DNA of 64,000 nucleotides, taken from positions 125,464,668-125,528,667 of the forward strand of contig NC_082594.1 in NCBI RefSeq assembly GCF_030936135.1. Direction: 5' to 3'. The stretch is from Gavia stellata (taxonomy: Eukaryota > Chordata > Aves > Gaviiformes > Gaviidae). How positions within the stretch are numbered: the first letter of the stretch is position 1; every line of letters begins with the position of its first letter. The notes below the pieces were generated by a model. That model was not told the origin of the DNA, ran no database searches, and was given only the letters and a program-made list of their open reading frames with translations. The translations under genes were made by a program, and so were the position numbers. Below, one piece after another: positions 1-12,489 of the stretch.

Positions 1-473
1 CCTTGGCTTTGTGCCGGCTATAAATTGGGATGAGAGAATGGTTCACTTGCTGTTCGTCTCGCCTCTGTAGGTTGTGGAGCATATGGTGCATGAATTGCCT
101 TTTCCTCGGTGCCAAAGGACACCAGGGACCCAGATCACAGTTGTGGCTTCCGATGCAAGCCATAAACAATATCAGGAAACGAGATTTTTGTCTTGCCTCT
201 GTTTTAGAGAGACCTTGTTAAGAATTTCTTTGTGTTCCTCCACTTAATCTGTAAAGATACCCAGCTAATTCCCAAATGGGGGCTAGCCACTGTAAAGGTG
301 AAAGGCGTATCCCCAAACTCTCCTTCTTGCCAGGAGAAAGCTCCTCCTCACCTAACCCTGCCCTCCCAACAAGGGATTGCTTGTTTTTCTTGCAGAGACT
401 GACCCTTGACTCGTAAACCAGCAAGGAAGGAGGCACTTTACAGAGAAGAGAGGAGCCAGCGAGTCGGTGTGGC
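1..473. other. Intergenic sequence, nothing recognised
   Basis: No coding exon, RNA gene or repeat is recognised before the first LTR. The open frames on both strands are short and mutually overlapping, as expected by chance. A TATAAA-like string near position 20 has no supporting start or splice structure. Confidence 0.5.
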
Positions 474-1068
474 TGTCGTGGTTTAACCCCAGCCGGCAAC
501 TAAGCACCATCCAGCCGCTTCGCTCGCTCGCTCCCCGCCAGTGGGATGGGGGAGAGAATCGGAAGGGTAAAAGTGAGAAAACTCATGGGTTGAGATAAAG
601 ACAGTTTCATAGGTAAAGCAAAAGCCACGCAGGCAAGCAAAGCAAAACAAGGAATTCATTTGGTACTTCCCATCGGCAGGCAGGTGTTCAGCCATCTCCA
701 GGAGAGCAGGGCTCCATCGTGCTTAACGGATACTTGGGAAGACAAACACCATCACTCCAAACGTCCCCCCACCTTCCTCCTTCTTCCCCCAGCTTTATAT
801 GCTAAGCATGACGTCCTATGGTATGGAATATCCCTTTGGTCAGTTGGGGTCAGCTGTCCTGGCTGTGTCCCCTCCCAACCTCTTGTGCACCCCCAGCCTG
901 CTCGCTGGTGGGGTGAGAGCAGAAAAGGCCTTGACTCTGTGTAAGCACTGCTCAGCAGTAAATAAAACATCCCTGTGTATCAACACTGTTTCCAGTACAA
1001 ATCCAAAATGCAGCCCCATACTAGCTGCTATGAGGAAAATTAACTCTACCCCAGCCAAAACCAGCACA
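474..1068 (-). mobile_element. Solo LTR of an avian ERVL-like retrovirus family
   Basis: About 595 bases resemble an abundant avian endogenous-retrovirus LTR when read on the minus strand. The element starts TGTGCTGG (at 1068) and ends in CCACGACA (at 474). It keeps a TATAAA promoter box at 794-799 followed by a purine-rich GGGGGAAG segment. No internal gag, pol or env sequence and no second LTR are nearby, so it is a solo LTR left by recombination. The flanking pentamers (gtggc and gcggt) match at only three of five positions, so no target-site duplication is claimed. A second, more diverged copy lies at 47490-48072. Family assignment rests on recognition of the consensus, not on a database search. 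Confidence 0.85.
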
Positions 1069-4000
1069 GCGGTGAGAGTAAAGAAATGGGATGCGTAAAG
1101 CGGCATAAATATTAGTGCTGGGGAGGGTGTTGAGCAACACGGGAACACAAACAGGACAGACAGGAGTCTTATGTAGAGGAGGAGAAAGATTTGGAGCAAG
1201 TATGTGTGTGTAGTATGGTAGTCCCGTACAGGGTGAATTAAGAGCTGCAGAGTCTTGTAGTTTGTTCTGCTATTGGCAACTAGTGATTTTACTGAAAATT
1301 TCCACAGGGAAATGCTGTCTTTGAATAAGAAACTGGGTTTCCTTTGAGGAAAAGCTACCTGAAAAATTTCATGTTAAATAAGTATTTTGAAGAGAAGTGG
1401 TGATTTTCATTTTGCTTTGTCTTAAAATGCTTTTCTCTTTTCCTTGTTTTAGAATGAAAAATAGAAAACACAATTCTATTGTAAATTGAAATGGAACAAA
1501 AGTCATTGTTTTTCATCAAACCACAAGCGTAAGCGTGAAATAGGATTTTTCTTTTCTGTTCACAATTTCTTGGCTTAATAGTTGTGAATAAAGGGGTTTT
1601 TTTGCTTGAATTTAATCAGTGGAAAAAAATCTGGTTTCCCAGCTCATTTTTAACTACTGCTAAGTTGCACAGCACTGTTTAGGCACGTATAATGTTTATT
1701 GATAGAAGATAAAATGTTTTGTTTGGCTGCAGCGCTATACACTTTTGACTCGCTTCTTGGGTAGTCATGGCTTGCGTGGTCTCTCTCCTGCTGAATCTGA
1801 AGGCATAAATGAGGTGCAGAAGGACCACCATACAAACCTCACCGATAGGACACTGGGAAAGGCATGGTGTCCAAGCTTTATTGAAATTCTTCTGCTTTAT
1901 CTGTCCTTGTCTGCAGGGCCAGTTGTAGGTATAAGAGAAGTAGGCAGCTGCCCAAGGTAAGTAGGCTGCCACAGGCAGCAAGACGGCCTCCTGCCTGGCC
2001 TGTGCCAAAGCCCTGCAAGGCCAGGCTGCTGCCGGAGAGGTGCGAGCGCATGGCTGGCCCTTCCTGGGACCACAGCCTCCACCCACCCTGCCATCGGCCG
2101 TGCAGCAGCTCTTCATCCCAGGTCCTTCCTACCTTTCCCCCTGGCAGGAGCCACTTGTCCCTGGTCTCTCATATTGGGCATCCAAGCTGAGTCAGTGTGT
2201 AGGGATGAAAAGCCTTGAGCTGGCTTTGCTCGGCTGCACGACAAACAGACTCCAAGAGTCTGCTTCTCACTGCGTTAGGCAGTGCTGAGGCATTCATCAC
2301 CTGCAACTGCTGCTCAAAGAGGAGGGAGACTTTTCCTTGAAAATGCCTCCCTGCAGATTACACTGTGCACATTGCCTGAGTCAATCTGATTTTTAGCAGA
2401 CTGCCATAAATCTATGCGTGTCTTTCTCTTTTTAGAACAGTATCTTCAGCTTTCCTTTTAAGATAAAAAGCTAGAAGAAAGTCAAGCTGGCAGTAAAAAT
2501 GATTCCTTATATGTAAATACAGTTTGCATAAAATACGTTCCAGCAATGTTTGCTCTGTCAGCTGGAGAACAGAATTATTTTTTTCATTTACACTTTGTTT
2601 TCTGGGCTCTGACATACTGGATAACTCTGGAAGAGAGTGTTAGCCTAGCTGTCTCTGGGTTGAAGCAATACATAAATGGTTCCATTTTTGGTGCAGATCT
2701 AACATCAGAATGGAAGTCTTTGAGATGTCAGAAAAGAAACTAATTATGGTCATGAGTTTTGAACTGCTACCCTGTCTTGACAAATGGTGTCGGTAATTGG
2801 AAGCAGCAGCAGAACCCATGCACTCTCTAATCATGTCGGAAAAAAATGCCGTCTGTCATCAAATAAATCTCTCCAAATGACTGTTGAAATGAGTTGTATG
2901 TTCTCTAGCATTGGCTGTAGACTGTATGGAAACAATAATCCAAAGCAAAATGAGTTATTGTGTTAGCATTACATATGTGTATATTATATACACAGTCACT
3001 TTCCGTGTTTGAGACTGCTTTCTAGAAGATGGCTTAAGCCGGAGTGGAATCCTAGGGAATTCAGTACTTTTCTGTTCTTGTTCGTAGTTGTATAACAACA
3101 ATTGCCACATGGAGATCTGAGCTTTATTGCACCAGAAGGTGCATCTCCTGTGGAGAGATTCAATATTCAGGAGTAGCTGGGAGAGAGTCCTTGCGCGGTG
3201 ACACTTGCAAACAGTCAATCTGATCTTGCTAACACGAATTTAAAGGCTGTCTTGAGGTGGTTTTTTTTGTGATATATCATATTTTCTGGCCAAAAGCACT
3301 AGGAAAAGAATTGACTTTTGGTGAGGTTCCACTGAAGAAGTCCAAGAGGAAAATTTCTGACTCAGGACTTTTTTTTTTAGTGAAAAAATGGTGTTTGTGG
3401 CAGTTTTTGTGGAATGGCTACTTCCCTCGTAAATGTTTGCTTTTCATACAAATTACTTATGTGGTGCTGCTTCTATCTCTTGTTGCATTTGGAAAAATAG
3501 CCTTTAAAAAAACCAGAGAGTATTGAGCCAAAAGTCAGGTCTAGAAGCGTGCCCAGGAATACAAGTCACAGATTTTTTTTTTTTACTTCCCCCCCCCCCC
3601 CATGGCTGTAACAAAGGGAGTTGGGGCAGCAGTTTCCCAACCTTGCTAATTTATTCCTGTCTCTCAGGGCTCTAGCAGATAAGCTCTAGTAAAACATACT
3701 GCAGCAATTTGAGATGTCACCTTTCCCTTGCTGTTCATCATGCTGTCAGCTTGCTGGATTTGATGGTCATGTAACTGGCAGATAGGTATATGTGTCTTTG
3801 TGTCTTGGGTACTCCAGCTTGGTTTATGAGTCTGGCCTATTAATTCATGTTTCTAATAAAAACGGGCCTGTGCTGCTTTGCTGGGCTGGGAACCGGAGTC
3901 CCAACCGGGCAGATGCACCACTCCAAGCTGGAATAAAGTTGGCGGAATTACAGCAAAAACAGAACAGGCCAACTCTGTTGCTCCTGACTTGGGCTTGGTG

Positions 4001-5414
4001 GACTTGAGCAGGCTGAAGGTGGAAACGCTGTCAGGTGCTGGGCAGAGTTGGCTTGAGTCTTTGTCTGTGCAGTTTCATGTCAAAGGGGGGAAAAATTCTG
4101 CTCAAATGATTGTGTTCCAAAACCTTCACTTTTAATCTGAGTAGGGGATGAAGATTTAAAAAAGAATCTTGGAAAATATTAATAAAAAAAAATATTTCTA
4201 AAAAACCCTAAAAAGTCTTATGGACTATACTTGCTATTTATTAAGCTTCCATGCTGTAGTCAATCGGTCATGCATTTTGCTGGAGCTGTTATAAAGCAGA
4301 AGACAGTTTGAAAAATAGTCTCTCCAACTTGTATCATCGTCCATGTATCCCAGTTCTCCACAATACTTAAACTAGTATTGCTTAAGACTAAACTTAGTTC
4401 CCCCTGTACTTCTCCCCGGGTCTAAATTCCTTCTGACTTTGGGGAACCAACCTTTGATTTGTTACTTACACAGTAGTATTGAAGTACCCAGTCCTTCCCC
4501 ACCAAAAATGTAAGTGTTGTTTTCTTTTTTTTTTTCTGGGAAGATTGTAATTTCCCAGTCTTCAGTCATGTTCATATTTCTCTTGAAATCAGAAGACCAT
4601 CCCTGGTGATTGAGGCCCGGAGCCTTCAAAGTTGTTTCTAGGATCTCTGTTCTATACCCACATCTCTGGAGGCTCATACATGCCCAGATGTCCTTAAGTA
4701 TATGCCTAAATTTTGCACAGCCTCAAAAAAGATAGGGAGCTGGAGAACGGTGTGCTGAAATGGATTTGTTCTGGGGGTCCTGAGGTAGCACTGCTTCTTG
4801 TAGTCTCGGCTCACCTAAACCTAAAGCTACCACCAACCACTGAGTGGTTTTGGCAAGCGTGAAGGGGAGCAAAGATATATAAATCTACAATCGGCTAGTT
4901 GTATCCTCAGCCCTAGGCTTGTTTTTCACCAAGTCAAACCTGAAGAACAAAATGAAGAGCTATTGATAGGCCATGCTCTGCTGGGTTTTCAGGCTGCTGA
5001 TTTTTTTTTTTCTTTTCTTTTTTTCACACCGTTAATAATTGTAGAAGGGATCCTTCCAGCTTCTCTGGCCATCTCAGAATAGTTTCCTCAGAGATGTTTC
5101 AATAATGAAACGACTGCTGTTGGCATCTGGAGAATGTTTTACTGGTTTTAATATTTAATACTTATTTTAATATTTTAAATATTGGACTGATTTTATCTGT
5201 TCTTTGTATCTGCAGGATTTCTCAGAGTAGCAAGCGTAGTGCTTATTTGGTGAAACTGAATCCAATGTCTGCTTCAGGGATGTGCTTACCTGCTCAGTCT
5301 TACTTCTGGCTCTATTGAGGTAGAGGGGTTCACATTTCGTGTAGCTGACACACACCATGACTGCCTTTCCAATAAACCCTGCCCAACCATCCTCTCCTCT
5401 GGCTACTGTGTATG
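1069..5414. other. Intergenic sequence with homopolymer tracts
   Basis: No gene or dispersed repeat is recognised. Part of 1960-2150 is moderately GC-rich. A run of 12 T (3573-3584) is followed almost directly by 13 C (3589-3601). Pure or nearly pure T runs also occur near 4529 and 5000. The longest open frame (1679-2116, minus, 145 codons) has no recognisable motif and is within chance expectation for this much sequence. Confidence 0.45.
3573..3601. repeat. Adjacent T12 and C13 homopolymers
   Basis: Twelve T (3573-3584) and thirteen C (3589-3601) are separated by four bases. This is a simple low-complexity tract with no gene context. Confidence 0.9.
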
Positions 5415-5702
5415 GGTGTTGGCCTCTTCTCCCAAGTGACAGGACAAGAGGAAATGGCCTCAAGTTGCACCAGGGGAGGTTCAGGCTGGATATTAGGAAA
5501 AATTTCTTTACTGAGAGAGTGGTGAGACACTGGAATAAGCTGCCCAGGGAGGTGGTGGAGTCACCCTCCCTGGAGGTGTTCAAGGAACGTGTGGACATGG
5601 CATTGTGGGACGTGGTTTAATGGGCGTGGTGGTGGTTTTTTTGTTGATGGTTGGACTTGATGATCTTACAGGTCTTTTCCAACCTTAGTGATTCTGTGGT
5701 AT
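5415..5702 (+). mobile_element. CR1 LINE 3' fragment
   Basis: About 290 bases match the 3' end of the avian CR1 non-LTR retrotransposon. Signatures are the stretch beginning GACAAGAGGAAATGGCCTCA, the GAGGTTCAGGCTGGATATTA segment, the TGCCCAGGGAGGTGGTGGAG segment, and the terminal TTTTCCAACCTTAGTGATTC. It is 5'-truncated, as usual for CR1, so no ORF2 reverse-transcriptase region is present. An A/T-only tract (5706-5759) follows. The open frame at 5357-5620 is a by-product of this element and not a gene. Confidence 0.95.
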
Positions 5703-5760
5703 GTAGTTTCATTAATAATAAATTAATAATTAAATAATTAAAAATAATTAATAAATAACA
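5703..5760. repeat. AT-rich simple repeat after CR1
   Basis: A nearly pure A/T stretch of ATTAATAAT-like units directly follows the CR1 end. CR1 3' ends normally carry a short octamer repeat; here an AT tract takes that place. Confidence 0.8.
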
Positions 5761-6253
5761 GTGGTACAGGGCATGGGCTGCTGCAGGGTTCACTGCTTTA
5801 ATACAGACAAACCAATCTACACATGGCTGAAGTCTGAGATCAGGGGTGACCGGCTTTTAGCCATATTCTTTAAGAGGGCTGGATTTACCTTTGGCTCACA
5901 CCTACTGCTCCTGGCAGCGTGGGTGCCCATGCCCTTCCCAGCTTGCTGGGGGCCACGCTACCTTGCAGGGAGTTACGTTACCTAACGTAACCTCGCCTTT
6001 TAGGACAAGTATTCCTGCAGCACCGAAGGATCTCTGCCTGTTGGTTAGACGAGAGGTGCGACAGGCCTGTCCTGATCTCTTAGAGGCAAGGGGGAAGGCA
6101 CGTTGTACAGGGGTACATTGGCTGCTGGAGACAGGACAGAACATCGGGGCTGAATCCAGCTACGGGGTGATTTGGAGAGCATCAGGGGAGCTAAGTGCCC
6201 CTTCCTCCCCTGTGCTTTGAGCAGTGCTGGTGAGAAGGCTCAAGCTCCCACAA
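5761..6253. other. Intergenic spacer between two CR1 ends
   Basis: No gene is recognised. The spacer separates two CR1 3' ends that share a perfect 50-base string. Confidence 0.4.
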
Positions 6254-6303
6254 GGTTGGACTTGATGATCTTACAGGTCTTTTCCAACCTTAGTGATTCT
6301 GTG
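6254..6303 (+). mobile_element. Very short CR1 LINE 3' end
   Basis: Fifty bases are identical to 5649-5698, the last part of the CR1 copy upstream. It is either an extremely 5'-truncated CR1 insertion or a local duplication of the neighbouring end. Confidence 0.85.
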
Positions 6304-9300
6304 ATACTTCTTCCTTCTCCTCCTTCCTCCTGGTTTTTCCGTTCTCTAACACCGCACTGCCTCGCAGAGAAAAGCCGGACTGAGGACTGACCTGTGCAGC
6401 GCAGGGACTCCGGTGAAGGGCTGAGCAGCAAAGACTAAGAAAGGAGTTCAGGGTTTGGCTCTAAGATTTGTTTATGTGTTTGCTCTTGCCTTAGGCAAAG
6501 CACAGTATGGGAAGAGATGGATCTAAAAATACAAAAGATGGGAGCTTATCTGAAATAGGAATAACTAACAAGAGGATGGCAGGAAAAGCAGCAGAAATAA
6601 ATGGGACAGCAGCATCAGCTTGAAACAGAAGGTGTGGTAGGAAAACTAAGGTGAAAGCAATCACTGAAGTCCCCTCTTCCTACGTCATCTTACACGGAGC
6701 TCTACACAAGGCTCACCTTGTGTTCACACAAAACACAGCCTGTTCCCTGCAGGGTTTTGTGTAGGTGTGGAGATCCATCCTCAGAGCTGCTTGCAACTTA
6801 GCTAGCTCTGCCTGAGGAAAGGGACAGCTGCCAGGAGAGAACTAGGGACAGACAAAAAACTAATACTGGGATGTAGCCATACTTGCAGTGTCTCAGCACC
6901 AGCAGAGAGGACAAGCTCACCTCCTGTAAGAGAAAATGAGATCGCCTCTCAGGAGATTGAAGAGATATGCTGGTCTCCAGCATAGGCCAGAGGTTTGGCA
7001 AAGGGAAAGTACCAAGTCAGCACTGCGACCTGGTGCTGGTTTTTTGATCCCATTAAAAGCTCTAAAACCCATTTTAATAGTGGCAAAATATCTGCATTTT
7101 TAATAGGCTTTTATCATCGTGAGATTATAAAAGCTTTCAGTGAACATCCGCTGCATCTGGGAAGGTTGGAGGGACTAACCTTCAGATTTCAGAGCTTGGG
7201 ATGAGGAATCTGCTGACAGGGCTTTAAAATAAGTCACAGAAGAACAGACTGTTTTGTGAACCTGAAATAGACTGTCAAGGGAAAACACCCTTGCCTACTC
7301 ACTGGAAAAGCTCAGGATAAAAAGCGTGATAATCGCTGTGCAGCTGAGCAGCTCATTCAGCTCCTTTGTGGAAAGTTAAGCTGGAATGTCAGAAACGTGG
7401 GGGTCTTGGCTAGCTAAATCTGTATTTAATGATAGACCTATTGTATAGGTACATACTGTGGGCTGGTTTACGGTTAGCAGGAGGCTGCTGTTCCCCTTTC
7501 TGGCAGTGCACAGTGGTAGGAATCTTACCCTGTATATATGAATGCATACAAAATGTATCTGTAGCTATTTATATAAAATGAGGAGGAGGTTGAAACAGTG
7601 CTGGCTATTTCTGAAAACTCTTCTGAAACAAATCATCTATGCTTCTGTCTAGAGAGAGTGTATCTGTCTGTCTAATAGACAATTTATTTCAAATTGTTTT
7701 TCAGAAATAGCTGTCATTCTAAAAACACTGCCCTCACTGAGGATGGAGCTGATATCTTTTTTTGGAGCCACCATTTATCAGGGTTTTTAGTTGCAATTTG
7801 GTTATGTCATCTGAGACAGGATGTTCAGTTTCTGAAAGTGCATATATAAGGACAGAGAAGGAGAGGTACTCAGGGGTGTAAGGAATTTTGTTGTCTACTT
7901 GGCAATATTTGTTTGAGCTTTCTACATAAACAATGTAGTAGGACTTGCTGTAACACTTAACAGCTTCTGAAGGCTTCCTTTAGGTCATGGATTTCCGTTA
8001 GGCTTGTCACCTTAGAAACAAAAATAAAAGAAAAAGTGTTTAGCCACCCTGCCTGGAGGTGATCTGCATGTTTAGTGAGTGCAATATTGACCTAATGAAA
8101 AAAGACAATTTATCACATTTTTGTGACTTCTTTCCTTCTGAATTGTGAAGCTGGGAAAAAAAAATCGACATACAGTATTAAAAACCATTAGTGAACAGCT
8201 TTGAAAAACTTCTCTTGCTTAAAGTCATGGTGTCTCCCCCCAGGTCAGTTCTAGTTCAAATTTGAGCATTAGACACCACTGAATCAGGACAGTTTTGTGA
8301 CTGATTTACATGGAACCCCAATTCTACCTACAGCATTCACTCTCTTTTCAGGAGTGTAATGAACCAAAGCACAGAACAATGGAGAATCAACTCCATTGTC
8401 AGTCTCATACAGTCAAACTAACTTTCTGCTTTCTTCCTAGTGTTACACAAATGTTTGTTCATCATTGGGTTTTTTTCAATTTAGAAAATATTTCTGTCTT
8501 CTGATGTGGATGTACATGCAAAATTGTATGAAAAAATACATAAAACTGATGTATGGATGGACTGCAATAAGAAAGTTCTTGCATTACAGACAGATTAGGG
8601 GCCTCTCCTCAGCAGATCTTTTCTGGTGATGACTTAGACTTGACATATGTTTAGAGAATCCACTAAATGGTAGGTAAGCAACTGATGATTTATATTACTT
8701 GAAATTCTCGTGTAGTACTTAGGATATTTTTAATTAGATGGATTGTTACATAAAGCAGTAATAAAGATGAGCCTGGCAGACTGGAGCATTTTCTAACACT
8801 CAGGAATGACTTGGAACGAAGACTTTTGCTCTGTTGTTAGGTCTAATGCTTACTAGTAGTTTAACAACAGGTATGCCATTCAGCTTCTGTGTCATTTTAC
8901 TCATTACATGATGATAGGTTAGATTTATCAATACCTCGTTGCTGGAGTAGTCATAAAGTCTTAATAGATGTTCGTTATGCACAAGACACTTTCAGGTAGG
9001 AAAGGTTGTTGAAATTTTAAGTTTTTACAGCTAGAGGTAGTGAAAACTCAAGATTACTGACCCTTGGGAAATTATGAAATTCAGGAAAAAAGGGGGTTTG
9101 TTTCTACTTGGAAACAGAAACAAACTGTAGAACTTTCTGTACAACTGAAGAAGTTTTTTCCATTTTGAGGGGAAAAAAAAGTTGAGATATTTTATTTGTT
9201 TATTTGAAACACATCCCAGCTTCTCTGGGAGTTCAGTTCTAGGGATTCTCCAGGCTACTGCTAGGAATTTAAGGATAACAGCTTAGAGTGGATTTGGTAA

Positions 9301-12300
9301 AGCATTATCATGCCACCTTGGGCAAGGGTTCTTTGGGCTTTTGGGCTCCTAACAAAGTCTGTGTATCCAGCATGCACTTGCTTCAGAGCAATGCTACGAT
9401 ATCTGCTTCCCTGCTGTCAGGGACCCCAAAGCTTTCATAATCTGCAAGTGTGGGTTTTTGAAGTGCGCTGCTCCAAGAGAATGACAGAACACATGGGCTG
9501 AACTGGGGACAGGCCACACGCAACTCATGTATGATGTGCTGAGCCAGAAACACAGATGCTTTGAAGAGTCACTGTCTTCCTTGCTGCCCCCATGGCAGGG
9601 GCAACGGAAGCTCTGAGAAACCAGATTTAAGCCACAGTTGTCAGCCCTTCCCCTCTGCTTGCTGCAGCATGTCCCACCGAGCTCCTAGTGCTGCGTGGTT
9701 TCCTGGTGAACTCTTGGGGCAGTCTGAGCTTGAGGGAGTCTTGGGGCAACCTGTTGAAGTCCTTGTGGAGTCTCTTGAGAGCCTGTTTGGCCAGTAGGAA
9801 GGAACCAGGCAATGAATCAAGAAAAGCTCCTTGGAAATGCGACACTTCTGTATTGAATTCTTATCTTAGGGGATCGCGGTTTTCTTTGTTAGGAAAGATG
9901 TGTCAAGCTGTAATTACAGTTTTGGAATAGTGCGGCTTCAAGTCAGTGTGCTGATCTCTGTTAGACTGACTTCAAGACAGCTCTGCCAGCGTTCCCCAGC
10001 TCAGCAGCAGGCTCTTAGGATTTATCTCTCCATCCTGAATTGTTGAAGAGTATTGATAGAGAACTGTTTCACACAGCTACTGAATTTCAGTGCTATTAAT
10101 TCTTTGTGAATGTGTGTGGAAGAAGTAAGGCACTGCATTTACTTCATATGCATTTGTAAGGCTTCATTTGCTTGCAAATGCTTTGGGCGAAAGACACTGT
10201 AGGCTCAAAATAACAGTAATAGAGGTCTATTGTACCAGAACTCATAGCAAAGGAATATTGTTATAATAAAATTCTTCAATTTATTGTACTCTGCTAAACA
10301 ATGGGTAACATAAAGGATATGAAGAAAAGCACTGACTGACTTGAATTGAAAATGAGAGAGTAACAAGCTCATCTTAGTATTGATTACATAAATAAACATG
10401 GAGAAGAGGCTTATCTGCCTCTGGCAAATAGCTGAAATGAATATTTCAAAATAAGACCTCTCTTTCTGCTCAGCAGAAAGCATCCTATTTATGTTGTTAG
10501 CTTGGCCTCTCCCTGATGCTTATCGTCTGGTTTAGAAGGGAGAGAGCATTATATTTCCAGTCACCTGAGGTTAGCCGGGTAAGTGCATGACACTCACAAA
10601 GCAAGCACAGATTGAATTTTTAGCCTTGCATATACCATCCCACCTTCTCAGCTGTAAAAGGGATAAGGATTGTGAAGATTGCTATAGAAACACTACTGGC
10701 ATCTTTACTGTTACCGCCCTTGGCTGCTTTTCCTGTTAGTCACAAGCTGGTGACCACAGACACTATCCCCCATGTGAAAAATAATTTGGTTTTATAACCG
10801 AATGTGGTGGTATTGAGATGATCTAGACTGAGAGGCCTAGAACCTGACGTCTTCTCTCCAGAGTGGTTCCAGCCTGAACACCTTCAAAACTAGCCTTCTT
10901 TCTCGGGATTTACAGCAATATTTAATGGGTACCAGCAGAGGAAGCAAGTAGGAAGATTAATCTATACAACGTACATCCATGCTACCCGAAATGTGGGCTA
11001 TGGAAGTGCCTAGAGGGGTTTATGAAGCATAGAAAAAGCTGAGCGATCAACATCTCAGTTCGTCTAGAGAGTGATTGTGTAGTGTGGTCAGTTCTGGGCC
11101 TTGAGTTAGGTCTAGACCTTCCAGTGAGGTCCAAAAGGATTGGCGTGGATAGCTGTCCATCAGCTGGCCAAAAGCATTTCCTTCATGGTGAACAGACTGC
11201 CGGGTGTTTTCACAACTCCTTGCTGCTACTCATCTACAAAAGGTTTGGTTATACCACTGATATAGGACTAATACAGTCTTTTTAGCCTATTATCAGTCCC
11301 TCAGCCATCAAATCCTATGTATCATGGCTTGCTGAACAGAATTCTTCATGATTTCAGATGTAGATTGTATAATTTCAATTGTTAGGAAGGATTCTTTCTT
11401 ATCACTAGCAGCAGTCCAAGATGTCTTAAAGTCTAAATCATTCACTATCAGCATGCACCACACTCGGATATATGCTGTGTTTTCCTCATCGTGTCACATA
11501 TGGGGTCTGCTGTTGTTTCAGTGGAAAACTTCCCTGCTGAATGGTTAACAAAAAGCAAAAACATGCTTTTGTTGATACAAGGACCATTTGTGGTTTTGTA
11601 ACTAAGGAGAATTTTGCTTAGACTCAGCTAAGGAACTAACGTTAGCAGAGAATTGTATCTGGCGTAGTAATGGCTTTGTAGAGACCCTGATGAAAGAACT
11701 GTATGACCCTGCATCCCAGAGGAAGCAGAGGAGACGCAGATAGTCACTGTGCCTCCCAAATGCACACCCCTTCTTCCCCTGGCAAGGCTGAGCTTCACCA
11801 GCTATTTCAGGTGATGGAGTATGCCTGCAGGCATCTAGTTGGGTGCTTGGACTTTCTTCTTGGAACCTGTTAACTTAAAATCTGTTCAACAAGTATTTTC
11901 AGAATTAAGAACAGAAAGAGATTAAGCAGTTAAGGTTGTAATCTGCGAGCTTAAAGTGCAGAAATATGTCCGTCAGCTAAATTGAAAGTTAATAGGGCAT
12001 CCGTTTTACACCAAAGGATCTGGCCTACAGTAAGGATAGACATTCCTTTGCATGTCTGGAATGGGTTTATAACTGGGTTACAGTTAGCTCTGTAATTCTA
12101 GCTGATTTGATCTGAGGCCAGGAAAGAGAGATGGAGCAGCTCACATAAAAATGCAGTCTCATGCAGTATTATTTCATTCTTGGCAGTTCTTTTGCCTTCT
12201 TGTCTTACCTAGCTGTATACAGAGGATCACTGACTCCTCTCTGACTGTACCAGCTTGTATTTGGAGACTTGGAAGGATGGCTCTGGCTGAAGGACATATG

Positions 12301-12468
12301 AATCTTGTGTGATTGTGGCTGCTCGTGCCACCCAGGAGCCAAAGCAGAAAGGCAGTCATTCGTACAGTGCGGAATAAATCCATGAGAGATCTTGGCAGAG
12401 AAAAGGAGCAAAAGGTTAGTTGATCTGAACAATCTCAAACTAACACATACCACCTTCCTCCCCTCGCG

Positions 12469-12489
12469 CCCCCCCCCCCCCCCCCCCCC
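12469..12489. repeat. Poly-C tract (C21)
   Basis: Twenty-one consecutive C on the plus strand, G on the minus strand. The G strand could form a G-quadruplex. It is likely to vary in length and to be error-prone in sequencing. Confidence 0.95.

Noticed and set aside
660..1199. Open frames of 94-119 codons on both strands
   Set aside because: They lie largely within the LTR at 474-1068 and reflect its sequence, not a gene.
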